A DNA stretch of 64,000 nucleotides from Orbilia blumenaviensis (GCA_036872755.1 JAVHNS010000013.1:992001-1056000); one strand, 5' to 3'; counted from the stretch's first letter, positions 35,223-47,633 are shown. Notes: generated from the sequence alone by a model not told the origin. Program-made: numbers and translations.

Positions 35223-38200
35223 CCCTTATATCGATGGTTCCCAAAGCGGGAGCCTGCTGTAGCGATAACGTCGGTGAGTCTGATTTTAGAATTTGGATGT
35301 ATAAACGAGTCGTACTCAAGAAAAACCACTAAACCGTGAATACGATCGTAGATATATGGCAGCCGGTGCAAGGTGCCAGGTCGACACGGATCCGCAAATG
35401 GACGGGGGTGGGTGGAAACGAGAAACAAGCAATTAAGCCGAGCACCCAAAGAGAAAGACGATGCGATGCACGAACACAAAAGCAGCCTCGTGAGATCGCA
35501 AGTTTGGGAAGTTCAAGCTCAATCCGGACCTAATAATAGTAAAGCCCGAGGGCTCGAGGACAACGGGTGGGTACTCTATTTTATCTCAGAGCCGTTGCAA
35601 TTGGCCGGTGCAATTTTGGCCAACTTGAAGAAATATATAGATCGAATATGAGAAACAAACTTGATCAGTCGTTTTATGCGTTCCAGGTCGAATTGAACAA
35701 ACAGGCAGGAGTTGGTGTATTCCGCAATCACCACTTTCTATGTTTGCGGAGGCGATGAGGTGTTACTAGGGTAGTTAGGCCGGCCTATGGATAAATTCGA
35801 TAAGGGACGGCGTTCGCGATCCAAGGATTTCGAACTGGGTAAAAAGGGGAAAATAAGAGGTCTAGTTGAAAACAGTGTTAGGCGAACGAGCTGCAGGTAA
35901 TCGGGCTCCACCGGGTCACTGAGTCGTGATCGAGCTTGTAGTCTCGAGAAAAACGTATGCAGGAAAGGGCCAAAAGAACTAAAAGTGGGGAGAAGTAGCA
36001 TTAGATCTGGCCTTCAGATGAAGTTTTCTTTACCCTTCGAATAAAAAAGAGGGAGAGGGAGATATGTCGAAATGTGCAAATAGAGAAAGAAAGAGAGACG
36101 AAGACAGAGAGAAAATACTAAGGGAAAAAAAAAAAGAAAGGATGTCACAGCGTTAAGTCTGTGCAGCTCTCAGCTTGCAGCCCCAGATTGGCTCACCGTC
36201 GACAGCACAACTTGGCCTGCAGGGCCACCAACGTAGCAGATGCGAGGCGTCGGGCATGTGGGCGCACCGATGCAAATATAGAAAGCCAGCCCGAGATACA
36301 TGTACCAACGGATAAATAATAAGACCATACAGTGGGGATAGCATCAGGAAGAACACAAGGCCGGCAGGTAGGAGTAGCGTGTAGTACGCAAAAGGTGGAT
36401 TCGGTCAGTCATCAATGCATGCATTTCGCGAAACCGAGGACGCATCGCCCCCATGCGCTCGATATATATTACTTTTAACTCTGTGATGGCCTTGAAACCC
36501 TTCGCAGCGTACAACTGCGACCACCTTGGGCCAAAAATGCGATACACCCAAGGCCGCAGATATAAAACGCTATGCAATACCGACAGCTGGAGATACACAC
36601 ACACACAAAAACACATATATAGATATATATATATATATATATATTGGCAGCCACGCCATGGGGTTGACGAGGCCGGAGAACGAGGAGACAGGCAAGAAGG
36701 CTAGAGGCCGCTCTAGCGAAAGCCACGGGTAGCCGAATTGGAAAAAAGGGTTGAGGAGTGCAGGAAGCCGCTAAACTGACACATACCGGAAGGAATCCTG
36801 CTTTACAGTACAGGAAAGATGGGTCGATAATAATGATGATGAAGAAGTGAAGGTGGGGAATGATTAGTCGTGCTGTCTATCAGACCAGGTCGCATGGCAG
36901 TGCAGTGTGTCGTGCTACAGAAGCAAGGAGTCCATGTGAATATTAGACAAACCCATACTCACACAGCACTTGTAGCAACAGACTGGACTGCGACAGTGAT
37001 AGCAAGAGCAGCAGCGGTGTTGATCATAAGGATGGCACTGTTGAGTCGAATGTCTGGAGAAATCTGATGTTGTTGATATGTTGATGCTGATGCTAATGAT
37101 GGTGTTGAGGGAGGTGTTGAATCAGTTGGTAGGGAAGTAAGTAGGTAATTGAGGGAGGTGAGAAAGAAAGGACGACGACGAGACAAGAAAAGAACCGTTC
37201 TCGAAAAATTCAACTGTGCAGCACTCACCACTCACTGGAGAATCAATATTATTACCAGCGATATGGCCAGCCATCAACCCAGCCCTGGATATATGTAGCA
37301 AGGCCCTGGTTCCTTGTCGCCAGAATAAAACTCAGGAGAACTTGCCTTTCCCACTTTCGATTTCTTTCATTTGTTCGTTCGGTTTGTTCTTTTTTGTTCT
37401 TTCGCCAATTCTTCAACAATCCAAGCGGGGGGGCAAAAGGCTGGGCTTAAAAGGTACCATTAAGGATGCATGCCCTCTTTGTTAGACAACAGCGATAAAT
37501 TGAAACTGACAGGCCAAGTGGGGCGGCAGGCCTCTCTCGGTCAAACTCACGATTGGATGGCAGGCATTGAAGCTCCGCTTTCGGGTTGGTACCATCTCTC
37601 AATCAAATTTATCAAATTTACTATCGATTCGATTTCGATTTGATACCACGGACGCGAACGCGAACAGGCATGAGCAAGTTGGCTTTGAAAGGCACTCGGA
37701 GTGCTTGCATGTACTTATCATCGACCATGCATAAACCCCCTCCCAGCATTTAGATCTAAAGGGCAGTTGTTATCCATAGTTGCTAGCTTGTTCACGCTCA
37801 ATGACGACTGTAGCTATCGTCAAGACTTTTGGGATTGCGGGTTTTGGATTGCGACTTCCTCTGTTGGACCTTCTCAAAACCGACCGACCGACCGATTGTG
37901 ACAGGATCCCCAGTTCCTTCTCCTTTTGCAGTCGCCTATGGTTCAGGGGGGGGCCTCTAAGAAAGGGAAAAGCGTCTGGACTGGCCAAAGAGCCTACCCT
38001 GTCCTGCCCTGGTCATAAACCTCAGGGCCTAGCTACGATTGACCAGGGAGTTGGTGACCTCATAGAACACAGCATTGTTGGCTGCACATGCCGTTTGCAC
38101 TTTTTTACCTGAAGGTGTGGGTTCATTTTTGACAAGAGGGTGCCTGTGCGCAAATCATTTCAATCTTAGGTTTAATATTCCGAGTGCAGTTTGCAGTCCC

Positions 38201-39152
38201 ATGCACGGCTACATGATTGGTATCAATCCATATCTACCCGTAGAACTAGTTCTTAATTGCTAAATAGTCGGGCATACTCGACTCTTGACCGCCGACCGGT
38301 TAACCCAATATGTCGACGATTTGGAGCCGAGTATAGTATACATGTTTATTTGTCAAGTAGTACCCGCCGAAATCCATCGCAGCCTCTATTAGCTCTACTT
38401 ATCGACAAATACTTGTTGGTACTTACATACCGCAGAGAACGTGCCCCAATAGTTAGAACGCCCCACTCATATGATCATGGGTCAGGGTCCTCAGCCAAAC
38501 TCCTCATCTTTATCGAAATATGTACTCGGCCGTGGATTCTTTCATCCATCAAACAGACGCGCCCCTAACCTGGGACTGGTTGACCTTCGATCCAAAGTGC
38601 GATTGCATTGCTCCAACGGACTGTACGCATAAACGATGCATGCATACTACATGTGCTATATATGCATCGGAGGACTTAGCAAAGCCCAACAGTCCAAAAG
38701 ACGCCGACACTAAACGCTTGTCGGTATGTGGTACTGGTACAAGCTATCACTTGATTGGTCCACCACGTTGCACATGTTCCCTTGTCGCATCCCACATCAG
38801 CCGCGGACCAAGCTGACCCATGGAGATTGCCCTGGAGTTTCCCTCCCCTTTTCTAAACCCAAAACATACGATGTCGAAATTTCGATCTCGGAATAGAAAC
38901 ATCTTCTCAAGTGGTTCAGCCTCTTCCATCTATGGACGTTTTGCGCGCGCGCGTTAATCGCATGTAGCAGGCGATACATACACGTTGGTTCCCACTACCA
39001 AATAAGTACTTACTTCCCTAGTATCTCCAACATCGAGGTTTTTATCTCGATTCCACATTCTTTTCAGACTATAGCCCCATCAACGAGGTCAACGAGCAAT
39101 ACCTCAATTCCACTCCTTTAATTCGCGAAACTCAGAAAGAGAGAGACTAAAC
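35223..39152. other. 3.9-kb intergenic region: long upstream regions of two divergent genes
   Basis: Divergent upstream regions of the 1475-aa gene (minus) and the mucin-like gene (plus). A purine-rich stretch at 36035-36140 is a pyrimidine tract on the minus strand and may mark the promoter or leader of the large gene, implying a long 5' untranslated region. AC and TA microsatellites lie at 36595-36646. No coding frame with recognisable motifs was found. Confidence 0.55.
36595..36646. repeat. AC and TA microsatellites
   Basis: An (AC)n run at 36595-36609 is followed by an imperfect (TA)n run at about 36616-36646. Confidence 0.85.
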
Positions 39153-39836
39153 ATGCTACTGCGCGCCCATTTCCTTCTTTCCTTCCTTCTCATCTTTAGT
39201 AAATTCGCCCAGGCTGGCTTCTGGGACGATATTACATCAGCTTGGGACCCTGCGACCGACGGTGTAAAATGTTTCTTTGGAAACGAGGATTCCTGCAAGA
39301 CAACCGATACGCCAGCGCCCACGACTGCTCCCACAGTTGCTCCTACAAATGTTCCTGCAAGGCCCACAAAATCCGAAGAAGGTGAAGATGATCCCGAACC
39401 AACAAAAGCGCCCAAGCCAAGCAAATCGGAATCTCATCTCACAACCACAGCGTCGCCTGAGACAACTAGCGTGGTGAGGACTTCGACCGCCGCACCGAGA
39501 ACCAGCGCGGAACACAGCAGTAGCACAACGGAGCCACCCAGTTCAGCCCCCACCACTCTTTCGACAACCACATCTGAACTGTCTAACATCGCGCCAGCTG
39601 CCTCTACCACCATTGCCACCCCCTCCCCATCTTCCGAAAGTCAAGCCTCAGATGGTTCTAATAGTGGCACCATAAAACCCGGCATAGTCGCTGCCGGGAT
39701 CATCGTTGGCGTGGTCGTATTCGCCCTGGTAGGAGTTGTCGCATCTGTCATATATAGAAGACGATGGCGTGAAAAGCAGGCCGTCATTGCGAAGGCGAGG
39801 GAGGAACAAATGGATTTCGGGAAAGTCGGTGTATGA
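39153..39836 (+). CDS. Mucin-like single-pass cell-surface protein (227 aa)
   Basis: A single open frame. Residues 1-21 are a signal peptide (LLSFLLIFSKFAQA). A short segment with two Cys follows (GFWDDITSAWDP, KCFFGNEDSCK), then about 130 residues of Ser/Thr/Pro-rich sequence expected to be heavily O-mannosylated. One transmembrane helix spans about residues 177-201 (GIVAAGIIVGVVVFALVGVV), and the cytoplasmic tail is short and basic (YRRRWREKQ). This is the build of fungal wall-stress sensors (Wsc/Mid2 type) and other type I surface glycoproteins, but there is no WSC cysteine domain, so I call only the topology. Antisense and overlapping frames here come from the biased composition. Confidence 0.8.
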   Translation: MLLRAHFLLSFLLIFSKFAQAGFWDDITSAWDPATDGVKCFFGNEDSCKTTDTPAPTTAPTVAPTNVPARPTKSEEGEDDPEPTKAPKPSKSESHLTTTASPETTSVVRTSTAAPRTSAEHSSSTTEPPSSAPTTLSTTTSELSNIAPAASTTIATPSPSSESQASDGSNSGTIKPGIVAAGIIVGVVVFALVGVVASVIYRRRWREKQAVIAKAREEQMDFGKVGV

Positions 39837-42800
39837 CATACACCACATACGGAATAATGCAAGCTATGATATTAGGTTCAGCATGGGTAGATCTTGTGCT
39901 ATTATACGTGTTCATGTTTAGAAGACATCTTCATTTCGCTAGATAGTGTGTATATATCTTGAACTGCTTAAGGGCATCCACTCCCTTGATTTCAAACTTC
40001 CCTTAAGAATTATTATGGTCTGGCGAACCCTAGGACTTAAACTATATACACTAGCGCTAGATGTAACTGGCCATGAGCGCCGGCTGTATACATGCATTAT
40101 GAGCAAATTCATAGAGATAGCATCAATGCCCTCCCGCCTGCATCGGTAGCCAATCCAGGGTCTCGATTATGTATGTACCCGCGTGCCCGCGCTGAAAACT
40201 TTGATAATATAATGAAAAAAGATATATACCTACGTCCCGGCGGTCTACTTGCATACAGCACTAATATTGACTATCCTGCCCCGCTCTACGCCACACATTG
40301 AATATTGACATGTCGGACGAGCCCTGAGCCATCCATCGCCACCAGTGTAACTACAGGGTCTGGCGAAATATCAAGAAATGCAGCCCCCAAACGTTAATGC
40401 CTTGAGTACCTTCCTAGATAACGCGGACACGATACAAGCCCCCAACACCCTTCTTGTGCACCCGCATGTTACGCCAACGCAAAGGAAAGAAACATGGACC
40501 AGCCGTCCCGATTGCCCCAAGCGACACATGAAAGTTGTACCTGCAGCAAGCCCGTCTGCAGGATAACGATACTTAGTCACATTCTTAACCCCCATTCCGT
40601 CTGACACGGGATAATTTTGGATCAAAGGACAGTAGATTCGGATTTTAGTTATTTTCCGTTTAACCAGAAGCGATAAGTATGCCCCCACATATGTATCTGC
40701 TCCGAACACTTCAATCCCATCAGACGGAATACCTAAGCAAATACCTTTAGAATCAAAATTTATTTTCATCAATTATACAGTTTTCGAGAGTAGACCTTGT
40801 AGTGTATTGGTTTGCATACTGGCCGCTACGCCTGGGGAATTGGTTCGATTCCATTCATGGTCATTGCTCAAGCATATTTAGTTGGAAAGATTTTAGTTCT
40901 TTCTCTCCAACTGCCGACGCTTTTTTGTTTTGCCCTTTTTTTTCTTTTAGCAGCAGAATTCTTGGTTGTCCTCACGAGACTGGTTATTGGTCAATATTAG
41001 CCAAGTTTGGAGAGGTTGAACAAGTGGTGTGCAACCAGCACACATAGACCAAAGTTTAATATTTCGTCCGCACCTTTGGGAAAGAAGTCCACAGCTCCTG
41101 GATACATAACTAGCCTCGAGAAATAAAATGCAATTTCTGAAATATTTCCATTGTGCTAGCAGTGGATCTTTGAGTGCCCCCCCGGACCCTGTAGCACATA
41201 TAACCCCAATTTTAAGGTATGCTACGGACCACTGGAACCTGAGCAGCCAGACAGGCTGAATGTCATATTTTGATTGAACATTTACGGCACTACAGTCAGA
41301 CTGCAAGTTCGGTACCGTATTGAACGCCTCAAAAATATGGGTTCAATTTTGTGCACTGCTTGGGGTCTATTATACCACAAAGACTGCCAGAGTTACAAAC
41401 CCCTCCCGACGGAAATAGTATCGGCAATGGCACCGGCAAGTACCTTTTGCACAGTTTGGGTTCAGACTAAAATCCTGGATTCCGTCTTATGATCACCCTG
41501 CAGCCAGCATCTGCGCAGGATATCACAAAGCCACTCAACATTCGCTTCCCTCTTCGGCTATGGAACCAAGGCTCTCTTGACCCTTCCCGTGCGGCGCGGC
41601 TGTACCGCACGGCTCAAGGTGAACCTCTCTACTCTGTAACCAATCGAACGATTCGTGCTGTTTCGACCTAGCCTGCCAACTGTCCCGGATTCTGGATCTG
41701 GAATGGGTTGGACCCAGACAACCCAGAATATCCAGGTCCTTCTCGCGGATTTCTTTCGAGCTGGTTCCTGACGATCAATGGGGACCTTACCCCTTGACCC
41801 TTTCTGGGGAAGCTCGAGGCGGATAACCTGAATGATTATTTCGGAAACGAACCCCTTTACCACGTTCTCTTGGCCCAGGCTTAGTAGATTATGGAGTCTG
41901 TACTCCACATTCCAAAGCTCGTTTCAGCAAGGTATGTGCCGATACAATGAAGAGACGAATACGAGAGACCATTCGATGCTGCCTTCGATACATGCTTATT
42001 ATCTAGACTCGGTCCCTGGTTTTAGGTTGAAAGGTAGAACCATGGCGCCATTGGTATTAGGGTATGGCCGGCTAGTTCGTTCCGTTCGGCTGAACGTGTT
42101 GACCGCGAACGCCGAGTGTTGTTACAAGACCCGGCTACGACCATGAGATTATAGCTCAGTTGAAGATTCAATATCATGTTTGGGGCTTAGCTGCACCGAA
42201 CAGTTTGTGTACCATGGACGATGTAACTTGGTCTTGGCCCGCCTAATCATACATATAAGGAGTTATTCCGGTTTTCAATCAAGGCAACCATAAATATACA
42301 GGTTCTAATTATCATAGGGTAAATTGGCCGCGAACGTGGAGTTTTCAACGGTTCAGGTCTATTACCGAGACTACGGTCTATCCCTGGCTGGTGTAAAAAG
42401 GCTATAATTTCTCAACAAATCAACTCGGAAGCCTTCAAGACATTGCTCAATTTTACCAGAACCCTGTATGGTATCTCACTCGTCCACTGCGGCACGATTG
42501 GAATGTTACTACATAGGTCTACACCTGTCCGTACATAGTTCACCAAATTCAAAATAACGAGCGCGAAGTCTCAAAATTGCCGCAGTCAACTAAATAGCTA
42601 CTGGTCGGTGCTTCCCCGCAAACTTCAGGGTCTCGTCGCATGGTCAATTCAATGTCGATGTATCTTAAATACGTACCTACTACAAATTATATCTATAATT
42701 CTTAAGCTCCATATTTGCGGGGCAATCTACAGATTTAATATATTGAATTCCGTGGCAGTTGTCGTACGTTGAACAAATGCAAATTTGCAAACGGATGCGA

Positions 42801-43798
42801 TTAAATCATTCTACGGAGCTATTCTAGCGGACACAGTGAGATCGAGACACCACACTATTATACCGATACTTTGCCAAAAAAGTTCCAGTTGTCAAGACTG
42901 TTCTAATCTAATGATACACGGTTATGTGGAAGTATCGTGACCATAATACCGTATTAATAGTATATCTTCGATAACACCGTTCGAATTCCAATATCGGTCC
43001 AAGCTATAATACCGCGCTAATACTGGGTTACCCAATGGAGCCTTTTAGGCAAAGTAAGTATAACATCAACAATGCAATGCGAGTTATCAGTGCTGTTGAT
43101 ATGCACTTCAAAGCCATGGCTCTTATATCAGTATCATAGTTTACCGTCTAATGTTCAATTTTATCGGAAGCAGGGTGGACGTTAAATGGCACAAATATAG
43201 AAGCTAGAAGGGGTTCCCGCTAGATAAGTGCATCGCTGGTTACCCAGGTGTATCTAATGCTTGAGTTCTCATGCACATAATTAATACCTAGGTGTACCCA
43301 TAAGAGAGTACGTATGCACGCGTTGGTTCAGGAAATTTGCTGGTCAAAATATAACACAAGCACCCAACTTTGGTCACCGAATTAAGTGTTGTTCGGGCAA
43401 TGCGAGAGTTACTCCTAATGCAATGATTTAGAGGTATAGACTTAAGTAAAGTTGAATCCCTAACATAGGTTTTATTCGCCTTCTAAGTGGTAATTATAAG
43501 TCTAAACCTCGGCTAGTATATTTATGCGGTGCTGAGCTAGCCTTCGTTATAATTTTTATCTTAGCACTTCATAAGCTAGGAGCTACCTAGGTACTTAGGT
43601 AGTATACGTCTAATTTTCGGATTAATTAAATATTTATATATTAATATAATGTAATGATGATCGAAACAACAAAAAGAAATTGCTATATTAAGTATACCTA
43701 TATACTGAAGTAAGTATCTAGATACATGTATATCATCCTCGAGACGAATACCTGGTAGATCTCTAACCTTCTGGCAATCGTTCGCGAGATGGACGTGA
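39837..43798. other. 4-kb intergenic region with a tRNA-like element
   Basis: A/T-rich overall (strongly so from 42200 to 43790), with a more G/C-balanced island at about 41480-41920. I recognise no protein-coding gene. The only structured feature I see is the tRNA-like sequence at 40793-40862. Confidence 0.55.
40793..40862 (+). other. tRNA-like element (possible tRNA pseudogene or SINE head)
   Basis: A 70-nt stretch that folds mostly like a tRNA. Acceptor arms GACCTTG and CATGGTC pair with one mismatch. Positions 8-9 are TA. The D-stem GTGT pairs with ATAC, with a GG-containing loop. The T-arm is ATTGG-TTCGATT-CCATT with one mismatch. The A box (TAGTGTATTGG) and B box (GGTTCGATTCC) of RNA polymerase III promoters are present. 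The span between D- and T-arms is only 19 nt, 3-4 short, so no normal 5-bp anticodon stem forms and no anticodon can be assigned. T runs that could end Pol III transcription follow at 40891-40894 and 40921-40926. It is probably a pseudogene or a tRNA-derived repeat. Confidence 0.45.
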
Positions 43799-45987
43799 TT
43801 ACTCGATAATCACATCCATACTTGTGTCATCCTCTGTAGGCAACTTGGAGGTGCTGGGGATTTTTGCACTCTGCGTGTAAGCTGGCTTGGAAGCTGTGAG
43901 ACTTTGTGCAATCTTTGTGTAAGCTGGCTTGGAAGCTACGAGAGTCTGCGCACTCTTAGTGCTTGCTGGCTTGAGAGCCGCGAGGGTCTTAGGAAGAGTC
44001 TTCTGACCCTCGGGGGCCTCGCAGCCATCGTATAGGGTGGCATTTGTAATAGAACGACCATCTGCTAAATCCCCAAGAACTTTCCTGGCGATTGTATCAA
44101 TAGCACCATTGATGAACCCATCCTTGGCCCCCTTCTTCGCCTTATCCTTGAGTGAGTTGCTGCCTCCGACGATTGTTTCGATTTCAGCTACAACGTTGAC
44201 TTTTGCTGCAACCTGGAGGGTCGATTGGTAGTGAAAACTCTTTTCTTGGGCGCCGTCGCATTTGTTATATGCCCAGACGTTATCAACCCTCGTATCGATA
44301 CCGCCCCAGACACCAAACTTTCCGGTATCCGCGATCTCTAACCCGAAACCGAAACCAAACCGAATGTAAGGGTTAATCTCCCCTTGGAATTCGGGACCGG
44401 TGAAATTGAATAGTGGCTTAAATTGATCCTTAGGCCAAGATGGGACGGAGATACTTGGTTCCGTACCAGCAACAAGCCTTATTCGCGCACCTTTGGAGCT
44501 GAAGCGGGCGCCCATGGTTGTAGAGATAGTTGCCTCGCCCCTAACGACGACACCGGGGCCTGCAATGGCTTCGGGTGCGATCTTGAGAAATGGGGCAATC
44601 CCCAGGGTCTTCAATATCTCGTTTCCGACTGCCGCACCGACGTTGTAGTCATGCTCCTTGGAAACTTGGCCGATGAGCTCGAGGCCGAAGTTCCCTTCAA
44701 TCTGCGGGCTAATGTCGAAAATAGCGCTAGGCAAAGTTGCTCCGTTGATTCGGGATATTGTAGCTTTGAAGCCATAACCGCCCTCAAGGTAGCAGCCCAC
44801 GCAATTTGCTCCCACATCTACATCAACGTTACCTCTAAATGCAACCCCAGTAAGCTGGATCTTGCTCTTTGGGTCCTTCTTCCCGAAGGAAATCTTATAG
44901 TTCCCGTCGACGAACTTCTCAAGGAGTTTGTTGAGACCGCCGCTAACGACATCTACGACAGGCTTCAATCCCTCTTCGATGTAGCCGCCAACAGTGCTTG
45001 TTACATCACTGACGATATCGACGCCGTCGGCAACGGTATTGATTCCATCACCTACGGTATCCACAACCGAATCAAAACTTTCACCAAATGTGTCCACGAC
45101 TTTATCCAAGCCCTCGCCTACCGTTGAGACGACAGAATCATATCCCTTGTCAATCGCTTCCTCGCATTGAAACTTGAATAAGTCTTCAAGAGGTCCGGAA
45201 AAAGCGCAGATGCCGCTACGGAGGACGCTTCCGATGCTGAGATCTCTTCGAGCAAAGTTTGACATTGGGTGTTCGACCGTCCTGATCTTGATTTCGAAGT
45301 TTTGGAGAGTTTCGTTCCATGTTGCCTTCTCTTTGGTCAGGACTGTGGTAAGAGCAGTCTCGTCGTAGTCGACAGAAGTAATCTTGTATGATGTCCTTTC
45401 TTCGTCAGGGCCACAGCCTGTATGGTGATGATGGGTGAAGAGGAAAAAATAGTCGCTCTCGCTCTTATTAATCCAATCCCAAGATTTAATGGCGGTATCC
45501 ATAGCGTCTTTGCTCTTGAATTTTAAAGCAATTTTCGAATCTTGATCTGTACAAGTAATGCTATCGGTAAGGTCGTCGAAGTTTTCTAGGAGGATAAGCG
45601 GGTGATTTGCATCCGGCTTTGTGACCGTCATATCCGCGATCCTAAGATGCGAATCCGCTATGTTTGAAAGTATGGTTAGCCGATATACTTCTAGTATAAC
45701 TTTGTACAATTATTTGCAAGCGACATTGAAGCAAATATCACATATCACGGATCTTCTGGGCTTCTTACATAGTGCCTTTCCGTAAAACATCTTAACTTGA
45801 TCCTGGGGCTTGAGTCGGGAGAAATCATTGGATCTTCTTTTTAAGCCTTTAATGATATGTTCTTGTCGGATAGGAATCATTCCAATATGGTTGTCTTCCG
45901 CCGCGATAGGAACATGCCATTCAGCCGCGTGGGAAACCCCAGCCAGCGCCAAAGACAAAATAGGTAGAATTTTCGAAGCAGCAACCA

Positions 45988-45988
<1 letters not shown>
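43799..45988 (-). CDS. Secreted DUF7029-like protein (2 exons, 692 aa)
   Basis: Exons on the minus strand: 45988-45769 and 45657-43799. The 111-bp intron (GTAAGA..ATAG) is phase 1. The signal peptide is MVAASKILPILSLALAGVSHA. Residues about 85-200 resemble fungal DUF7029 (ITCTDQDSKIALKF, AIKSWDWIN, TGCGPDEER, YDETALTTVLTKE); the later beta-rich part (IQLTGVAFRGNVDVDVGANC, SISVPSWP) resembles the partner domain DUF7223. Between them lies a run of amphipathic repeats around the core VVDTVGEG, about six copies. The C-terminus carries three 14-residue repeats containing ASKPAYTK. The family is common in ascomycete secretomes and its function is unknown. A 30-nt homopolymer sits 3 nt before the start codon. 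The DUF names are from memory and need a profile search. Confidence 0.78.
43855..43985 (-). repeat. Tandem 42-bp repeats at the 3' end of the DUF7029-like gene
   Basis: Two near-identical 42-bp units (a shared 21-nt core starts at 43875 and 43917) plus a third, more diverged unit encode 14-residue repeats with the core A-S/L-K-P-A-Y/S-T. Confidence 0.8.

Positions 45989-45991
<3 letters not shown>

Positions 45992-46021
<30 letters not shown>
45992..46021. repeat. Poly(A)/poly(T) tract, 30 nt, directly upstream of a start codon
   Basis: Thirty A on the plus strand. On the coding (minus) strand this is a T30 run ending 3 nt before the ATG at 45988, so it lies in the 5' leader or core promoter of the DUF7029-like gene. 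Confidence 0.92.
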
Positions 46022-46024
<3 letters not shown>

Positions 46025-47633
46025 GACAATGTATAAGTCTTTGGTGGATTAGTATAGTGCGAATATTAAGCAAAAATTAAATTAAAAGTATTAAACCAAG
46101 GACCTAGAAAAACGAGTGTAGATTGAGAAATAAGATAAAGTAGTTGAATACCCACGACCGGCGAGGGAACAATATCGAGAATAGAAAATTGACTTGAGTG
46201 TTGCTGTACGAACGGTATGATAGTTGTGACGGGATGAGGGTATCCTTATATATGGCCCAAGCTAATTCGGTCAGTAATTGCAGCAGTGCATTTCTCGTTT
46301 CCCATTACTATCGCCTAAGCTAAGCATGCATGGACAGATGCTAGGCTAGATCTGAGTACAGACCCTTCCCAGGCCATATTATGACGTATGTGTATCATTA
46401 ATTACAATTATAACCGCCGGTCTTTTAGCAGTCTATTAACTCCCCGAGTATCGTATCATATTATTACGCCCATTGTTTCTCCCATATACATATCTGGTCG
46501 TGTACATGTGCAGCTCGAAGTATGGTAAGCCTCCCATGCAATGCGCCCCTTGCTGTGGCCCCTGTTACAACATGATTGGCTAGATGCTTGAAAGCTAAGC
46601 TCTTTTCCCACAAAGTCGAGGACTGAACAACACTTAGTTAAGCGTAGACTTGCAACACCCCAAGATGAAACGATTCCGAAGGGGTTAGCTGGTGTCTGGT
46701 CAGGTTTGGCTGCAGACCTGGCTTCATGCACATGGACATCTCGAAACAGCCACTTTTCTGATCTTGGTGTCAATTTTCTTCTTCGGCCACGAAACGTTCG
46801 AAACTGGCCGTAGCCGAGCGCAGAAGCTTCAACTAGTTCGAGCAATGGGGGTATACTACACAGTGGTTTTTCCCATTCAAATGACAAAACGGGTCCTGTC
46901 TGGCTCGTGGTTTTTCGACCGAGAAAATAATCTGGGCCATCCGTACACTTACGCTTGCCACAAGCCACCGTCTGTCTTGCAGACTTTTTCTATTGAGGCT
47001 CATTTGCTTTTCTCGAAGTCTAGAGGCTCTGACACAGATGCCCCTAGCCACCACACACGATAATCCCCGAGTTTTGGGTCAAGACTTTGGGGTTTTAAAT
47101 TTTCATAGTAATGGTAATACTACTACCTAGGTAGCTAGAACATCTTCTTTCTGTGCTTCTTCTTCTTTTTTTATTATTGTTCTTTCCTTTTCTTCCTTAT
47201 CTCTTTTGAGGGAAAGTTAATTTTCTTTTTCTCTTTGATATGTATAATCTGTGGGAGGATGGAATATATATAACAACAAGAACCACCCACCGCAAATATG
47301 GTTCATTCACTCATTGCCAAAATCTCGAATACTTTAATCCTTTTAATTAAGATCCCTGGTGGATATAGCTGTGCTGGTCACGCTCAATCAATTCAACTCA
47401 TCATTCTCGATTCTGTTTTACAACTTGCAACTTGCCTTCTTTTGCATATATAATTGTTTTAGGAATCACTTTTCTACAAAATACAAGCGGATATATATCA
47501 GGGTATTCCAGGAATCAGCTTTTTCAACCTTTGAGCTATTCATTTAGTTTCGATCACCTCTTACACAGCTACAAACGAAAACACAGGCTCTGATCTCAAT
47601 ATATATTCTATATATATCACCGTGACTGCTAAA
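46022..47633. other. Intergenic, divergent promoters
   Basis: Spacer between two divergent secreted-protein genes. A TATATAAGG element on the minus strand (about 46245-46253) could be the TATA box of the DUF7029-like gene. A TATATATAA stretch near 47265 may serve the plus-strand gene. The 170-codon minus frame at 46456-46968 has no supporting features. Confidence 0.55.

Noticed and set aside
40371..40772. 133-codon minus-strand frame next to the tRNA-like element
   Set aside because: It has no signal peptide, motif or promoter and its composition is ordinary for the spacer; a chance frame is the simpler reading.
42200..43790. Suspicion of a repeat-induced point mutation (RIP) remnant
   Set aside because: The stretch is A/T-rich with many TA steps, but I could not recognise any underlying transposon, and a RIP index needs computation.
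44423..45127. 234-codon plus-strand frame
   Set aside because: Antisense to the DUF7029-like protein, which has signal peptide, family resemblance and a consistent intron.
46456..46968. 170-codon minus-strand frame between two secreted-protein genes
   Set aside because: It needs a GTG start, shows no recognisable domain and lies in the divergent promoter region.
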